From: Alphaproteobacteria bacterium
Lineage (GTDB): Bacteria > Pseudomonadota > Alphaproteobacteria > Micropepsales > Micropepsaceae
DNA: 64,000 bases
Reading direction: 5' to 3'
Assembly (NCBI GenBank): GCA_017308375.1
Contig: JAFKEW010000052.1
Coordinates: 1-64,000 of the forward strand
Every line of letters begins with the position of its first letter. Within the stretch, counting starts at the first letter, position 1. This document shows positions 16,905 through 25,240 of this stretch, in pieces. Made by a program: the position numbers and the translations under genes. The notes under the pieces were generated by a model. That model was not told the origin of the DNA, searched no databases, and worked only from the letters and a program-made list of their open reading frames with translations.

Positions 16905-17573
16905 TCAGGCTGCCGCTAGAACGAGCGTGCCGGGCGTGCCGCCGGCGAATTTTGCGACCACGCCGGCCGAGATCGCTTGCGACGCGACCTTGCGGACCAT
17001 GCCGCTGCCAGTCGAACTCGTGTTGACGGCCGTGGCGCCATTCTTGGCCGTGAACGTGTCGCCAGACGGCGAAACGACCGCGAGTAATCCGGTGAAATTG
17101 CCTTGCGAGAACGACGGCGCCGTTCCACCGAACTCCGTCGAAAACACGAAGGTATCGTTCGCCGAATAGCCGTGCCCCTTCGCGGTGATGACGCCAGGCG
17201 ACGCGCTCGAAACCGCTGCGGGAAGCCACGGGAAATTTCCGAGGTAATCCCACATCAGGAGATTGCCGCCCGACGCGGCGTCATAGATGCCGAACGCGAT
17301 CACCGTTCCCCAATCCGCCGAAGGCGTCGGGAATTCGATGTCGTTCGCGTTCGAGTTCGTGGACGGCGCGCTGCCGCTCGCCGCGTTCCAATCGGTGTCG
17401 GCGGTCTGGACGCGCGAATAGTTGCCGCCCGAGACCTCGGTAAAGCCCGTGCCGTCGTCTAAACCGACGGCGGTAAACAGCGCGATATAGCCGGTCGGCA
17501 ACGACCCCATGTCGGTCTTGCCGACGATGTGGTCGAGAACCTTCTTGGCGGTGTAATCGGTAAAGCCGGTCAT
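16905..17573 (-). CDS. Phage tail/fibre-associated protein (222 aa)
   Basis: A 222-residue protein. Residues 1-110 (ALFTAVGLDDGTGFTEVSGG, then WGTVIAFGIYDAASGGNLL) match the small tail-fibre-associated proteins found in many prophages. The rest is Gly/Ser/Thr-rich beta sequence (VITAKGHGYSANDTFVF). No signal peptide, as expected for a virion protein. It is 25 bp upstream of the fibre gene and 70 bp after the 85-aa membrane protein, with a terminator between. Exact function unknown. Confidence 0.6.
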   Translation of the reverse strand: MTGFTDYTAKKVLDHIVGKTDMGSLPTGYIALFTAVGLDDGTGFTEVSGGNYSRVQTADTDWNAASGSAPSTNSNANDIEFPTPSADWGTVIAFGIYDAASGGNLLMWDYLGNFPWLPAAVSSASPGVITAKGHGYSANDTFVFSTEFGGTAPSFSQGNFTGLLAVVSPSGDTFTAKNGATAVNTSSTGSGMVRKVASQAISAGVVAKFAGGTPGTLVLAAA

Positions 17574-17591
17574 CTGATTGCTCCTTGCAAC

Positions 17592-17616
17592 AAAAAACCC
17601 GGCGCGATGGCCGGGT
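17592..17616 (-). terminator. Terminator within the tail operon
   Basis: On the minus strand ACCCGGC / GCCGGGT with a 6-nt loop precedes six T. It separates the gp15/DUF2793 block from the fibre block. Confidence 0.65.
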
Positions 17617-17642
17617 GGGTGGGCGATGATGTTGGTCGCGGA

Positions 17643-17900
17643 CTATTCGGGCGGTCGGCGCTCCGACAGCCGATCGACCTTCTCGTCGATCTTCTGTAGT
17701 TGGCTCATGATCCGGTTCTCGATGTCTTTGAGGTAGGCGATGCTCGCGAAGCTGGTCGCCACGTTGAGCTTATAGTTCGCGAGATCGGTCGTGAGCGACT
17801 GGATCGCCTTGTCGTATATCTCTCGATCCCGAAACCGCATCCAGAACAGCATTCCGACCAGCGGCACGCCAATCGTCGCGATCCACCACTGCAAATCCAT
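17643..17900 (-). CDS. Small membrane-anchored coiled-coil protein (85 aa)
   Basis: An 85-residue protein with an N-terminal membrane helix (WWIATIGVPLVGMLFWM) and a C-terminal coiled coil (ENRIMSQLQKIDEKVDRLSE). ATG 17900 follows GAGAC; the upstream extension is a Pro/Arg shadow. Small phage proteins of this design lie next to tail-fibre genes and may act in lysis or superinfection exclusion, but no family can be named. It is 19 bp after the DUF2793 gene. Confidence 0.6.
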   Translation of the reverse strand: MDLQWWIATIGVPLVGMLFWMRFRDREIYDKAIQSLTTDLANYKLNVATSFASIAYLKDIENRIMSQLQKIDEKVDRLSERRPPE

Positions 17901-17919
17901 CGTGCGTCTCCGTTTTGCG

Positions 17920-18618
17920 CTACGCCGTCGGCGCGGACATTTCGAGGAAGTAGACGACCAGTCGGACCTTGCCGCCGGTAAAGTTCGATCCGTTGGCGGT
18001 CGCCCGGACCTTGGTGTCGGCGTAGTAGGCGGTCGGCCCAATCACACCGATATTGGTCGATCCCAACGAAATGCCGAGCGATCCGCCGAACTTGTTGGCC
18101 TCGCCGCTTACGCCCACGTCGTAGGATGTCCCCCCGGTAATCGCTTGCGTGGTTCGCGACGCAACGCCAAGCACAATGGCGCGGTCGGGGATGAAGTCGG
18201 CCGACGTTTCGACGAACGCGCCGGTCAACGTCAGTTCTTCTTCCTTCGCGCGAAGCGTGATCCGGCCGCCATGCTGCGTTACCGCCACGCCGTCGCGCCA
18301 AACGCTGTCCTCGTAAATGACGGATAGGCGCTCGTCCTTGACCCACGCCTTCATGCCGCGCTTCGGAACGATTTTCGTCCATGCGCCATCGCGTGCGACC
18401 GCGAGGTTGAAGTCCCATCCGCTCCACGCGCCCGTCGCGCCGGACGCCGGGATGTAGACCTCGCCATCGGACGGCGATCCGGGCGGCGATGTTTCGCTCC
18501 TGCTTTCGACCGCCATCTGCACGAACGTATCGAGAAGATTGAGCGCATCGTTGTGCGTAACCTCCTTCTGCGCTTGCCCCTGCGCGATGTAGGGCAAGTC
18601 GAGATTTGGTGTCGTCAT
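17920..18618 (-). CDS. DUF2793 domain phage tail protein
   Basis: A 232-residue protein that begins with the DUF2793 hallmark LDLPYIAQGQAQKEVTHNDA, followed by LNLLDTFVQMAVESR and a beta-rich body. In alphaproteobacterial prophages and GTA clusters this family follows the gp15-type tail protein, as it does here after 9 bp. A role in tail tip or fibre attachment is presumed; biochemistry is unknown to me. The C-terminal 130 residues resemble a fibre knob (TGAFVETSADFIPDRAIVLG). Confidence 0.82.
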   Translation of the reverse strand: MTTPNLDLPYIAQGQAQKEVTHNDALNLLDTFVQMAVESRSETSPPGSPSDGEVYIPASGATGAWSGWDFNLAVARDGAWTKIVPKRGMKAWVKDERLSVIYEDSVWRDGVAVTQHGGRITLRAKEEELTLTGAFVETSADFIPDRAIVLGVASRTTQAITGGTSYDVGVSGEANKFGGSLGISLGSTNIGVIGPTAYYADTKVRATANGSNFTGGKVRLVVYFLEMSAPTA

Positions 18619-18627
18619 GCGAGAACC

Positions 18628-21600
18628 TCAAAGCGTTGCGGATGCGCCGCGGCCCCGGCCGACGGACGCGGAAAGCTGATAGACCTTGATCGATGTCGCC
18701 GATTGCGCGGACCCGAAGTCGGCCGCCTGATCCGTCGCCGAGTAGGTCACGGCCGGCGATGTCGCCTCGATGGTGCGGATCACATCGTCGCCGTCCAGAA
18801 TATCGACCTCGTACCGCTCGCTTTCCTCGTTAAGCGGCACGTCGGCGCCATCGGTCCAAACGCCGCCGAAGCGGGTTCGCCGAATCCATGTGATCGAAAG
18901 ATTGCCCGACCCGTCGCGCGACCCGCGCACATGAACCGGCGACCATGGCATTAGGCCGACGCACCGCGCGGTGAACGTCGATTGCTGCCCGGCCGTATCC
19001 GTCGAATTGAGCGGCGACGGTCCCCACTTGTAGGACCGCGAAACGCCGCGCTCGGCGAGCGAAACGTCCATTTGCGCCACCGCCGCGTCGAGCACCACGA
19101 CACGCGCCCCGGCCTCGACCGGCGAGCGCATCGCGTGCTCGGTGCCGAGACGCCCGCGAAGCAACACCGAAAGATCATAGGTTCCGGTATCAACCAACTC
19201 GGCTGTCGCGAATTGTAGGACTTCCCAATCGCCGTCCGCGTTCTCGATCGCCAGCGCGTTGACGCCGCCCGAAAGAACCGTATCCTCGGAAACGCTGGCT
19301 AGCGCGCCGCTGTAGAGCTTCACGCGAAGGGTGTTCACCCGGTCGAAATAAGCGGTCGGCCCGGAATAGAAGTCGAAGACTGTTTCGCCCATCGTTGCCC
19401 GCACAGGCAGCGATGTATCGAATGCGAAAGCGTCACCGGTGGCGCTGTCCATCACGGTTACGCCTGCGAATGGCGACGACCAGACGCCCGCGTATGGCGC
19501 CTCGCCGCGATCCGTTGACCGCAGCATGGGCAAGTCCATGATCGATAGTGCCGCGCGCCCATAGACCGGCGGTGGCGTAAAGGTTGGCGGCGCGATCCCC
19601 GGCAACGGCGGCGCGTAAACCGCGGCCTCGGCGCGTTGCGCCTCGACGTTGCGGACGCCGGCATCCGCGATGCGGGTTAGGCGCATCGCGCGGGGCCGCC
19701 CGCTGATCATAAGCGTGATCACGTCGCTCGGATCGAGTGCCATAAGCGATGGTGGCACGCCGAACTTACCGGTCTCGCGCGCGACCCAAGCCTCGGCTAG
19801 CGCGCGGTCGGCGATAGCCTGGGCCTGCGTTTCGTCCATCACCAGCGCGAAGCTGGCGTCGGACTTGCGGTCGGAATAGCCCGCGATCCGGCTCGCGGAC
19901 ACACTCCCAGATTCATAATCGGACGATCCGTCTACAAATGTGATCGACACAACGTCCGGCAGGTCGGTTTCCTGCGCGCGCGCAAGCGATACCGGCTCGC
20001 CGCTGTCCGGCAGAACGCAATCGTCAACCTCGATGGTCGCGACCGAAGCGCGGCCGCGCGGAATGAACTTGATCAGGCCCTCGCTTTCGACCGCGTCGAA
20101 GGCATAAGCCTGCATGAACATTTCTATCTCGGAGCGCGGGCTCATCGGCCGGTCGCGCACGTAGCCGGTGACGATCCCAGCAAGCCCAGTTACGTCAATC
20201 GCGCTAAACCCAACGCGTTCACAGCGTTCTTTGATCAGCGCCGCCAAATCGGCGAGGCCGATCTTGCCATTGAGCCAATGGCCCAGCGGCCAAAGGACGC
20301 CGTCGCTCCAGATGTCGGTGCGCGACGGCCAAGCCGGGTAGGGCCGCGCGTCCCATGTCCAGGCGGCGAGCAGCCCGATCATGGGACCGCCATAGACAGA
20401 CGACGTTGGATTGGCCGCGCCCGTCCAATAGGTGAGCATCGCCTCGATGCCACGCCTCTGGATTAGATCGTCGCGCGTGCCGCGCGAATAGTACGGAAAC
20501 GCGCTTTCCGACGATTTCGGATCGTAGAAGACGTTCGGCTGGTTCGTGCCGCGGTCGACCGAAGGAATCCCGAACTCGGTAAACCAGATCGGTTTCGATT
20601 GCGGCACCCAGCCCGTCGGCGAAGCACCTTCAACACCGCCCGGCCGATCATGGTGCGGATTGAGCCACCAGTTGCGGAAATCCTTCGCGCGATAGACCCA
20701 CGGCTTGCCATAGGCGCCGTCCGTGATGTTCGTGCGCGTCTGTGAATCCCGATCCGCGTCGCTGGCATAAAACCAGTCATAAAATTCGCCGCCCTCGATA
20801 TTCGATTGCAAGTAATCACGGTCATAGATCGATGCCGCGCCCGCAACTGCGTCCAGATGGGTGTTGCCATCGCGCCAATCGGAAAGCGGCACATAGACAT
20901 CGACGCCCACGAAGTCGATGGATGAGATCGACCACAAGGGATCGAGATGGAAGAACAGATCGTCGCTTCCGTCGCCCGGCTGATAGCGGCCATAATCCGA
21001 CCAGTCGGCCGCGTAGCCGATCTTAACGCTCCCAAGGATCGACTTCGCGTCTGTCGCGAGATCGGCCAATTCATCGACCGCCGGGAAGTGCGTGGCGCTG
21101 TCGCGCACCTGACAAAGCCCGCGCAGTTCGGAGCCGATGATGAACGCATCGACCGCGCCGGCGGATACCGAATTGATCGCGGCGCACAACTTTGCGTAGT
21201 GCAAAATGAAGCGGCGGAACGTCCATTCGTCCGGCCCGGAATAGGTGGTGGTGACCGAGCTTGTGCTCGCGTTCACCGAAACCGAGATGTCGCCCGACTC
21301 GACGCTACCGAAGAAGTCCGAAACCTGCACCGTTGCGCCCGAGGTCTTATCGACCGTGCCCGACTGGCCTGGCGCGGGATCGCATGTAATGCGCCCGCGC
21401 CATGGATAGGCAGGCTGGCTCGTGCCGCCGCTCCAAGGATCGGGCAGCGTGTTGCCCGACGCGATGTCCATGAACAGGAACGGATAAAAGATGACCGAAT
21501 AGCCGCGCGCCCTGAGATCGCGGATTGCGCGCGCAACCGAATCGTCCGACGGCGTGCCGCCATAGGCGGGGCGCCCATCGACCGCGCTTACGACCTCCGC

Positions 21601-22554
21601 CGCCGCGCGGACAATGCCATGCACCTCCCATTCGTCGGGTGTCGTGATCTTGTTCGCCACCTCGACCTTGGGGCGCACCGTGCAATGGCCAGCGCGGAGA
21701 TCGTCGCCGAACCATCCGACGACAAGCAGAACGGTCCCCACGTTCGGAAGCGATGCCTTGAGATCGTCCATCGCCGCGTCCCAATCGGGAACCGACTTTC
21801 CGGCGAAGGAGTTCTCGGGCGTCGTCGCGCCGCCATCGAGATTGCGTGACTGGATCACTGTGTCGTAGACGCGCTCGCCCGCGCCGGGAATGACCGTGAT
21901 CGCCCGCACAAGGTCTTCGATTCCAGCCCCATCGTCCGGGCTGACGCGCCGATAGACCTCGAAATTCAACTGCGGGATGCGATTGCCGAAATTGCCGATG
22001 GCGAAATTCTCGAACACGACATAAGCCGTCCCGCGATAGGCGGGCGTGCTATCCGCGCCCTCGATACCCTCGATGAGCGGGTCGGGCGATTGGTCCGCCG
22101 CGCCGCGATAGACGCGCATCGTAACGTTGCTCATGTCGAGCGGTTGTCCGTCGGCCCAAATGCGGCCAATGCGGTCGATCGCGCCCTCGCAAAGCCCAAC
22201 GGCGAAATTCGCGTAGTATGAATACGTTGTCGTCTCGACGGTTTGGCTTGAACCGAAGCCCTTTCCACCCTGCGTTTCGGTGGTTGCGACCTCCTTGAAC
22301 TTCGTGGCCCAGATAATCTGGCCCGCGAGACGCATCCGCCCAGCGACTTCGGGGATGGGCGCTCCTTCGGTGGACGCCTGAACCTGCAAGTTGCTGAGGC
22401 GCGGGCCTTCCTGCTTTATCGGCCCAGGCGCGAACAGCACGCGGTCGATTACCCCGCCCGCGATCGAGGCCGCGCCAATCGCCAGTGTTTGAATCCAGAG
22501 CGCGGAGCCTTCCGTCAGCGCTGCCGCGCCAACGGAGAGAACGAGTGTCGCCAT
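18628..22554 (-). CDS. GTA gp15-like tail-tip protein (TIM-barrel plus Phage-tail_3)
   Basis: A 1308-residue protein matching Rhodobacter GTA orfg15 in length and layout. There is a hydrophobic N-terminus (about residues 1-40), a baseplate-hub-like part, a glycoside-hydrolase TIM-barrel-like domain around residues 330-760 (WFTEFGIPSVDRG and GVDVYVPLSDWRDG are visible), a Phage-tail_3-like beta domain around 800-960, and C-terminal fibronectin-like strands (SATSIKVYQLSASVG). In GTAs it forms the tail-tip adhesion or hub and may attack host surface polymer. It starts 3 bp after the NlpC/P60 gene. Apparently full length. Confidence 0.9.
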   Translation of the reverse strand: MATLVLSVGAAALTEGSALWIQTLAIGAASIAGGVIDRVLFAPGPIKQEGPRLSNLQVQASTEGAPIPEVAGRMRLAGQIIWATKFKEVATTETQGGKGFGSSQTVETTTYSYYANFAVGLCEGAIDRIGRIWADGQPLDMSNVTMRVYRGAADQSPDPLIEGIEGADSTPAYRGTAYVVFENFAIGNFGNRIPQLNFEVYRRVSPDDGAGIEDLVRAITVIPGAGERVYDTVIQSRNLDGGATTPENSFAGKSVPDWDAAMDDLKASLPNVGTVLLVVGWFGDDLRAGHCTVRPKVEVANKITTPDEWEVHGIVRAAAEVVSAVDGRPAYGGTPSDDSVARAIRDLRARGYSVIFYPFLFMDIASGNTLPDPWSGGTSQPAYPWRGRITCDPAPGQSGTVDKTSGATVQVSDFFGSVESGDISVSVNASTSSVTTTYSGPDEWTFRRFILHYAKLCAAINSVSAGAVDAFIIGSELRGLCQVRDSATHFPAVDELADLATDAKSILGSVKIGYAADWSDYGRYQPGDGSDDLFFHLDPLWSISSIDFVGVDVYVPLSDWRDGNTHLDAVAGAASIYDRDYLQSNIEGGEFYDWFYASDADRDSQTRTNITDGAYGKPWVYRAKDFRNWWLNPHHDRPGGVEGASPTGWVPQSKPIWFTEFGIPSVDRGTNQPNVFYDPKSSESAFPYYSRGTRDDLIQRRGIEAMLTYWTGAANPTSSVYGGPMIGLLAAWTWDARPYPAWPSRTDIWSDGVLWPLGHWLNGKIGLADLAALIKERCERVGFSAIDVTGLAGIVTGYVRDRPMSPRSEIEMFMQAYAFDAVESEGLIKFIPRGRASVATIEVDDCVLPDSGEPVSLARAQETDLPDVVSITFVDGSSDYESGSVSASRIAGYSDRKSDASFALVMDETQAQAIADRALAEAWVARETGKFGVPPSLMALDPSDVITLMISGRPRAMRLTRIADAGVRNVEAQRAEAAVYAPPLPGIAPPTFTPPPVYGRAALSIMDLPMLRSTDRGEAPYAGVWSSPFAGVTVMDSATGDAFAFDTSLPVRATMGETVFDFYSGPTAYFDRVNTLRVKLYSGALASVSEDTVLSGGVNALAIENADGDWEVLQFATAELVDTGTYDLSVLLRGRLGTEHAMRSPVEAGARVVVLDAAVAQMDVSLAERGVSRSYKWGPSPLNSTDTAGQQSTFTARCVGLMPWSPVHVRGSRDGSGNLSITWIRRTRFGGVWTDGADVPLNEESERYEVDILDGDDVIRTIEATSPAVTYSATDQAADFGSAQSATSIKVYQLSASVGRGRGASATL

Positions 22555-22557
22555 GGT

Positions 22558-22971
22558 TCAAATCTCTGGAAAGGTGAATGCGAAACGGGCGTGACGGAGC
22601 CACCAAGGCCCGACCGTCACCTCGGCCGCTGGATGCGATTCAATCGCGTGAACCATGCGGTTCGGCGCGACGAGAATTCCACAATGCTTGGCAGGAGACG
22701 CCGCGTTCAGCGCGAACAGCAGCACATCGCCAGGCGCGGCGGACGAGACATCGATCTCATTCAGATGCCGGCGCGCGGCTTCCGCCAGCGTCTCGCGCCG
22801 ACGGGCCTCGGCCCAATCGCGCGTGTAGGGTGGCGGTTTTTCCGGCTCGGCACCATAGAGTGCACGCCAGACGCCACGAACGAGGCCAAGACAATCGCAA
22901 GCCACGCCCTTAAGGCTTGCCTGATGCACGTAAGGCGTGCCGATCCATGCGCGCGCCTCGGCGATAGACAT
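22558..22971 (-). CDS. GTA gp14-type NlpC/P60 cell-wall peptidase
   Basis: A 137-residue peptidase: WIGTPYVHQ, catalytic Cys in GVACDCLGLVRG (about residues 23-34) and His in AKHCGILV. This is the TIGR02219 phage/GTA NlpC-P60 pattern, a tail-tip peptidase that opens peptidoglycan during DNA entry. I chose ATG 22971 (MSIAEARAWIG) by homology; ATGs further upstream (22977, 23016) lack family residues, and no Shine-Dalgarno is obvious. It is the first gene of the surviving tail operon. Its upstream flank is the putative attachment repeat rather than the gp13 gene expected there, so the operon is cut off. Confidence 0.87.
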   Translation of the reverse strand: MSIAEARAWIGTPYVHQASLKGVACDCLGLVRGVWRALYGAEPEKPPPYTRDWAEARRRETLAEAARRHLNEIDVSSAAPGDVLLFALNAASPAKHCGILVAPNRMVHAIESHPAAEVTVGPWWLRHARFAFTFPEI

Positions 22972-23008
22972 GTACATGTAACGAATGTCGGTATCGGTGG
23001 TTGCGAGC

Positions 23009-23019
23009 CCCCGCAACCA
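23009..23019 (+). repeat. Copy of tRNA-Met 3' end core (11 bp)
   Basis: CCCCGCAACCA, identical to the acceptor-CCA end of the tRNA half at 8307-8317, lies 37 bp upstream of the NlpC/P60 start. It is also the right arm of a 10-bp inverted repeat (GGTGGTTGCG / CGCAACCACC). A decayed attachment core is inferred. Confidence 0.45.
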
Positions 23020-23024
23020 CCATT

Positions 23025-23057
23025 AACCCCCATGTCGTCAGGCGTGGGGGTTTTCTT
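23025..23057 (+). terminator. Hairpin terminator between the two core repeats
   Basis: AACCCCCA / TGGGGGTT with a 12-nt loop, followed by TTCTT on the plus strand. It lies between the 11-bp and 13-bp tRNA-end copies and points away from any plus-strand gene seen here. It may be left from a tRNA transcription unit. Confidence 0.55.
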
Positions 23058-23066
23058 ATGCAGCGG

Positions 23067-23079
23067 GTCCCCGCAACCA
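23067..23079 (+). repeat. 13-bp tRNA-Met 3' end copy, putative outer att site of block B
   Basis: GTCCCCGCAACCA equals positions 8305-8317 exactly and has the same orientation. Phage and methylase genes lie on its left and ordinary metabolic genes on its right. I infer that the 14.8-kb block between the two copies was inserted at a tRNA-Met 3' end. Confidence 0.5.
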
Positions 23080-23097
23080 TCGTGAGCATATGATCTC

Positions 23098-23120
23098 AGG
23101 CCCGGCCTTGCGCCGGGCCT
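23098..23120 (+). terminator. Strong hairpin next to the outer att copy
   Basis: AGGCCCGGC / GCCGGGCCT with a 5-nt loop, followed by GTGTCGTT. It stands about 20 bp after the 13-bp core, where the native terminator of a tRNA gene would be. The T tract is poor. Confidence 0.5.
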
Positions 23121-23202
23121 GTGTCGTTCAAGTCATTTGTGTGAACGCGCAAAAGAGAGCCGGGGCGTGGGTGAACGCGGCCCGCGTCGCCTCTTAAGGC
23201 TC

Positions 23203-23616
23203 CTAACCGAATGTGACGCCGTATTCGCTGGCAATCGCGGCAATGTCCGGCGGCGCCAGCGACCCGCCCGCGCGCTTTGCGGCCCGGTCGAAATGGCGAA
23301 ACATCTCGAGGGCCTGGATTCCGGGTGCCGCCACGACGATCAAACGCACCTCGCCCTTCGTATCGTTGCGATAGCCGTGCAATGTCCCCCGCCGGAAGGT
23401 GATGGAAGACCCTCCCGGCAACAGGCTCTCGCCCGTCTCGCTCAGCAATGTCAGGGCGCCATCCACGACCAGCAACATTTCATCGTCAGCCTCATGGCGG
23501 TGCGGCGGCACGAAATAGCCGGGCGGAATCGGATGATCGGCGACGAACGCCGCCATCTCACGGCCGTCGCTTTTGACGATCATCGGGGCTCCCAGAACAT
23601 CGAGCGTTTCCGTCAT
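23203..23616 (-). CDS. Cupin-domain protein
   Basis: A 137-residue single-domain cupin. Motif 1 is visible as PPHRHEADDEMLLVVDGALT (His and Glu metal ligands) and motif 2 as ITFRRGTLHGYRNDT with its His. Small cupins bind a metal or small ligand; a substrate cannot be given. It is divergent from the LysR gene (105 bp between starts), so the regulator may control it. First chromosomal gene beyond the integrated block. Confidence 0.82.
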   Translation of the reverse strand: MTETLDVLGAPMIVKSDGREMAAFVADHPIPPGYFVPPHRHEADDEMLLVVDGALTLLSETGESLLPGGSSITFRRGTLHGYRNDTKGEVRLIVVAAPGIQALEMFRHFDRAAKRAGGSLAPPDIAAIASEYGVTFG

Positions 23617-23720
23617 CAGCTTCTCCTCCCGCGTTGAGCCGTTTTATCCTATCGCTCCCCGGCCGCCTGCCGGGAGCGGGCGCTTCTGGACAGATTGTCC
23701 GCCACAGCGAACAATGGTGT

Positions 23721-24608
23721 ATGGAAACCTTCGCCGGCATCGAAGCCTTTGTCTGTGTGGTCGAGACCGGAAGTTTCACCGCCGCCGCGCGGCGCCTGCA
23801 GACTGCCAAATCGTCCGTGAGCGATTCCGTCCGTGCCCTTGAAGAGCGGATGGGCGTGCGTTTGCTTGACCGCACGACGCGGTCGGTGCGGCCGACCGAG
23901 GCTGGTGCCGCCTTTTACCGGCACTGCCAGCGCCTGATCGGTGATGTGGCCTCTGCCCGCCGCGAGGCGCAGGCTGTTCACAAGACGCCCGCGGGCAGGC
24001 TGCGCGTCGCCGTTCCGGACGCATTCGCCGAACGCTATATCGTGCCCGGCCTTCCAGCCTTCCTCGCCGCGCATGCGACGATCGAAATCGAACTGATCGA
24101 ATCGGCCGCTGCGTCCCGGTTGATTGACGAGGGTATGGATCTCGCCATTCGCATCGTCGAAAAGCCGAAGTCCAGTCTCGTCGTGCGGCGCATCGCCTCG
24201 TCGCGGGTGATCATCGTCGGCGCACCGGCCTATCTCGCGCAATACGGCACACCGCAACGGCCGCGGGATGTTCTCAGCCACCGGCTGATCGGGTTCACGC
24301 CATTGACATGGGGACATACCTGGCAACTCGGCAAAGAGGCGATACGGGTCACGCCGAGGGTGATGACCAACAGCTCAGGTTCGCTGCGCGCGGCAGCGCT
24401 TGCCGGTCTCGGCCTTACGGCGGTGCCGGAATGGTTTGTTGCGGATGCGCTGGTTTCGGGCCAGCTCGTCCGCGTGCTGGGCGATCATGAAGCCCCTGCC
24501 AGCGGCATCTATGCGGTCTATCCGACCAATCGCCTGCTCGCGCCCAAAGTGCGCGCGTTTGTCGATCACGTTGTGCGCGACCTTCGCGTGCGCGGGCTGC
24601 CGCGCTGA
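23721..24608 (+). CDS. LysR-family transcriptional regulator
   Basis: A 295-residue LTTR: N-terminal winged HTH (TFAGIEAFVCVVETGSFTAA, then LEERMGVRLLDRTTRSVRPT) and a LysR substrate-binding domain from about residue 90. It resembles the DhcR/CrgA-like group (GRLRVAVPDAFAERYIVPGL). ATG 23721 starts the HTH normally; the longer frame start at 23634 adds non-family residues. It diverges from the cupin gene, the classical LTTR arrangement, and an OsmC gene follows after 93 bp. The effector is unknown. Confidence 0.9.
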   Translation: METFAGIEAFVCVVETGSFTAAARRLQTAKSSVSDSVRALEERMGVRLLDRTTRSVRPTEAGAAFYRHCQRLIGDVASARREAQAVHKTPAGRLRVAVPDAFAERYIVPGLPAFLAAHATIEIELIESAAASRLIDEGMDLAIRIVEKPKSSLVVRRIASSRVIIVGAPAYLAQYGTPQRPRDVLSHRLIGFTPLTWGHTWQLGKEAIRVTPRVMTNSSGSLRAAALAGLGLTAVPEWFVADALVSGQLVRVLGDHEAPASGIYAVYPTNRLLAPKVRAFVDHVVRDLRVRGLPR

Positions 24609-24701
24609 CGCATTCATGCGCGCGTCGTTCCGTGGCTTTGTTTTTCCCGGCAACTGGCGCAAGCTGCCCGCGGAACCACGTTGCAACATGGGAGACACGC
24701 G

Positions 24702-25127
24702 ATGGTGAAACGCATTTCGGATGCCGAATGGCGCGGCGATCTTCAGGCCGGAAGCGGCACGGTGAAACTGGGCAGCGGCGCGTTCGACGGGCCCTATTCC
24801 TACAAGTCGCGCTTCGAAGATGGCAGCGGCACCAACCCGGAGGAGCTTCTGGGCGCCGCCCATGCGGCGTGTTTCTCGATGGCGCTGTCGCTGGCATTGT
24901 CGCAGGCCGGGCACACGCCGGCGCGTGTGCACACGCGGGCAACCGTTTCTTTTGGCCCCGTCACCGGCGGCTTTGCCATTTCGCGCATCGATCTCGAGAC
25001 GGAAGGGGCCGTGCCCGGCATCGATGCGGCCACCTTCCAGAAATTCGCCGAAGGTGCGAAAGCGGGCTGCCCGGTCTCGAAGGCGCTGACGGGAGTCGAC
25101 ATCGGCCTGACGGCAAAGCTTCTCTGA
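24702..25127 (+). CDS. osmC: OsmC-family organic hydroperoxide reductase
   Basis: A 141-residue peroxiredoxin of the OsmC/Ohr fold. The two redox cysteines lie in AAHAACFSMA (about residue 56) and AGCPVSKAL (about 125); the OsmC subgroup pattern is SGTNPEELLGAAH. It reduces organic peroxides with thiols. GGAGAC precedes ATG 24702. It may be regulated with the LysR gene upstream. Confidence 0.9.
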   Translation: MVKRISDAEWRGDLQAGSGTVKLGSGAFDGPYSYKSRFEDGSGTNPEELLGAAHAACFSMALSLALSQAGHTPARVHTRATVSFGPVTGGFAISRIDLETEGAVPGIDAATFQKFAEGAKAGCPVSKALTGVDIGLTAKLL

Positions 25128-25240
25128 GACAGGCGCGGGCGCCATCGCGTTTGTACTCGCCGCCCTTGCGCGGGGTGCGGGTGCAATGGCACTGAAATGT
25201 GCAGAGAAGAAAATAAACCGGCACGAACAGGGGAGCGGCC

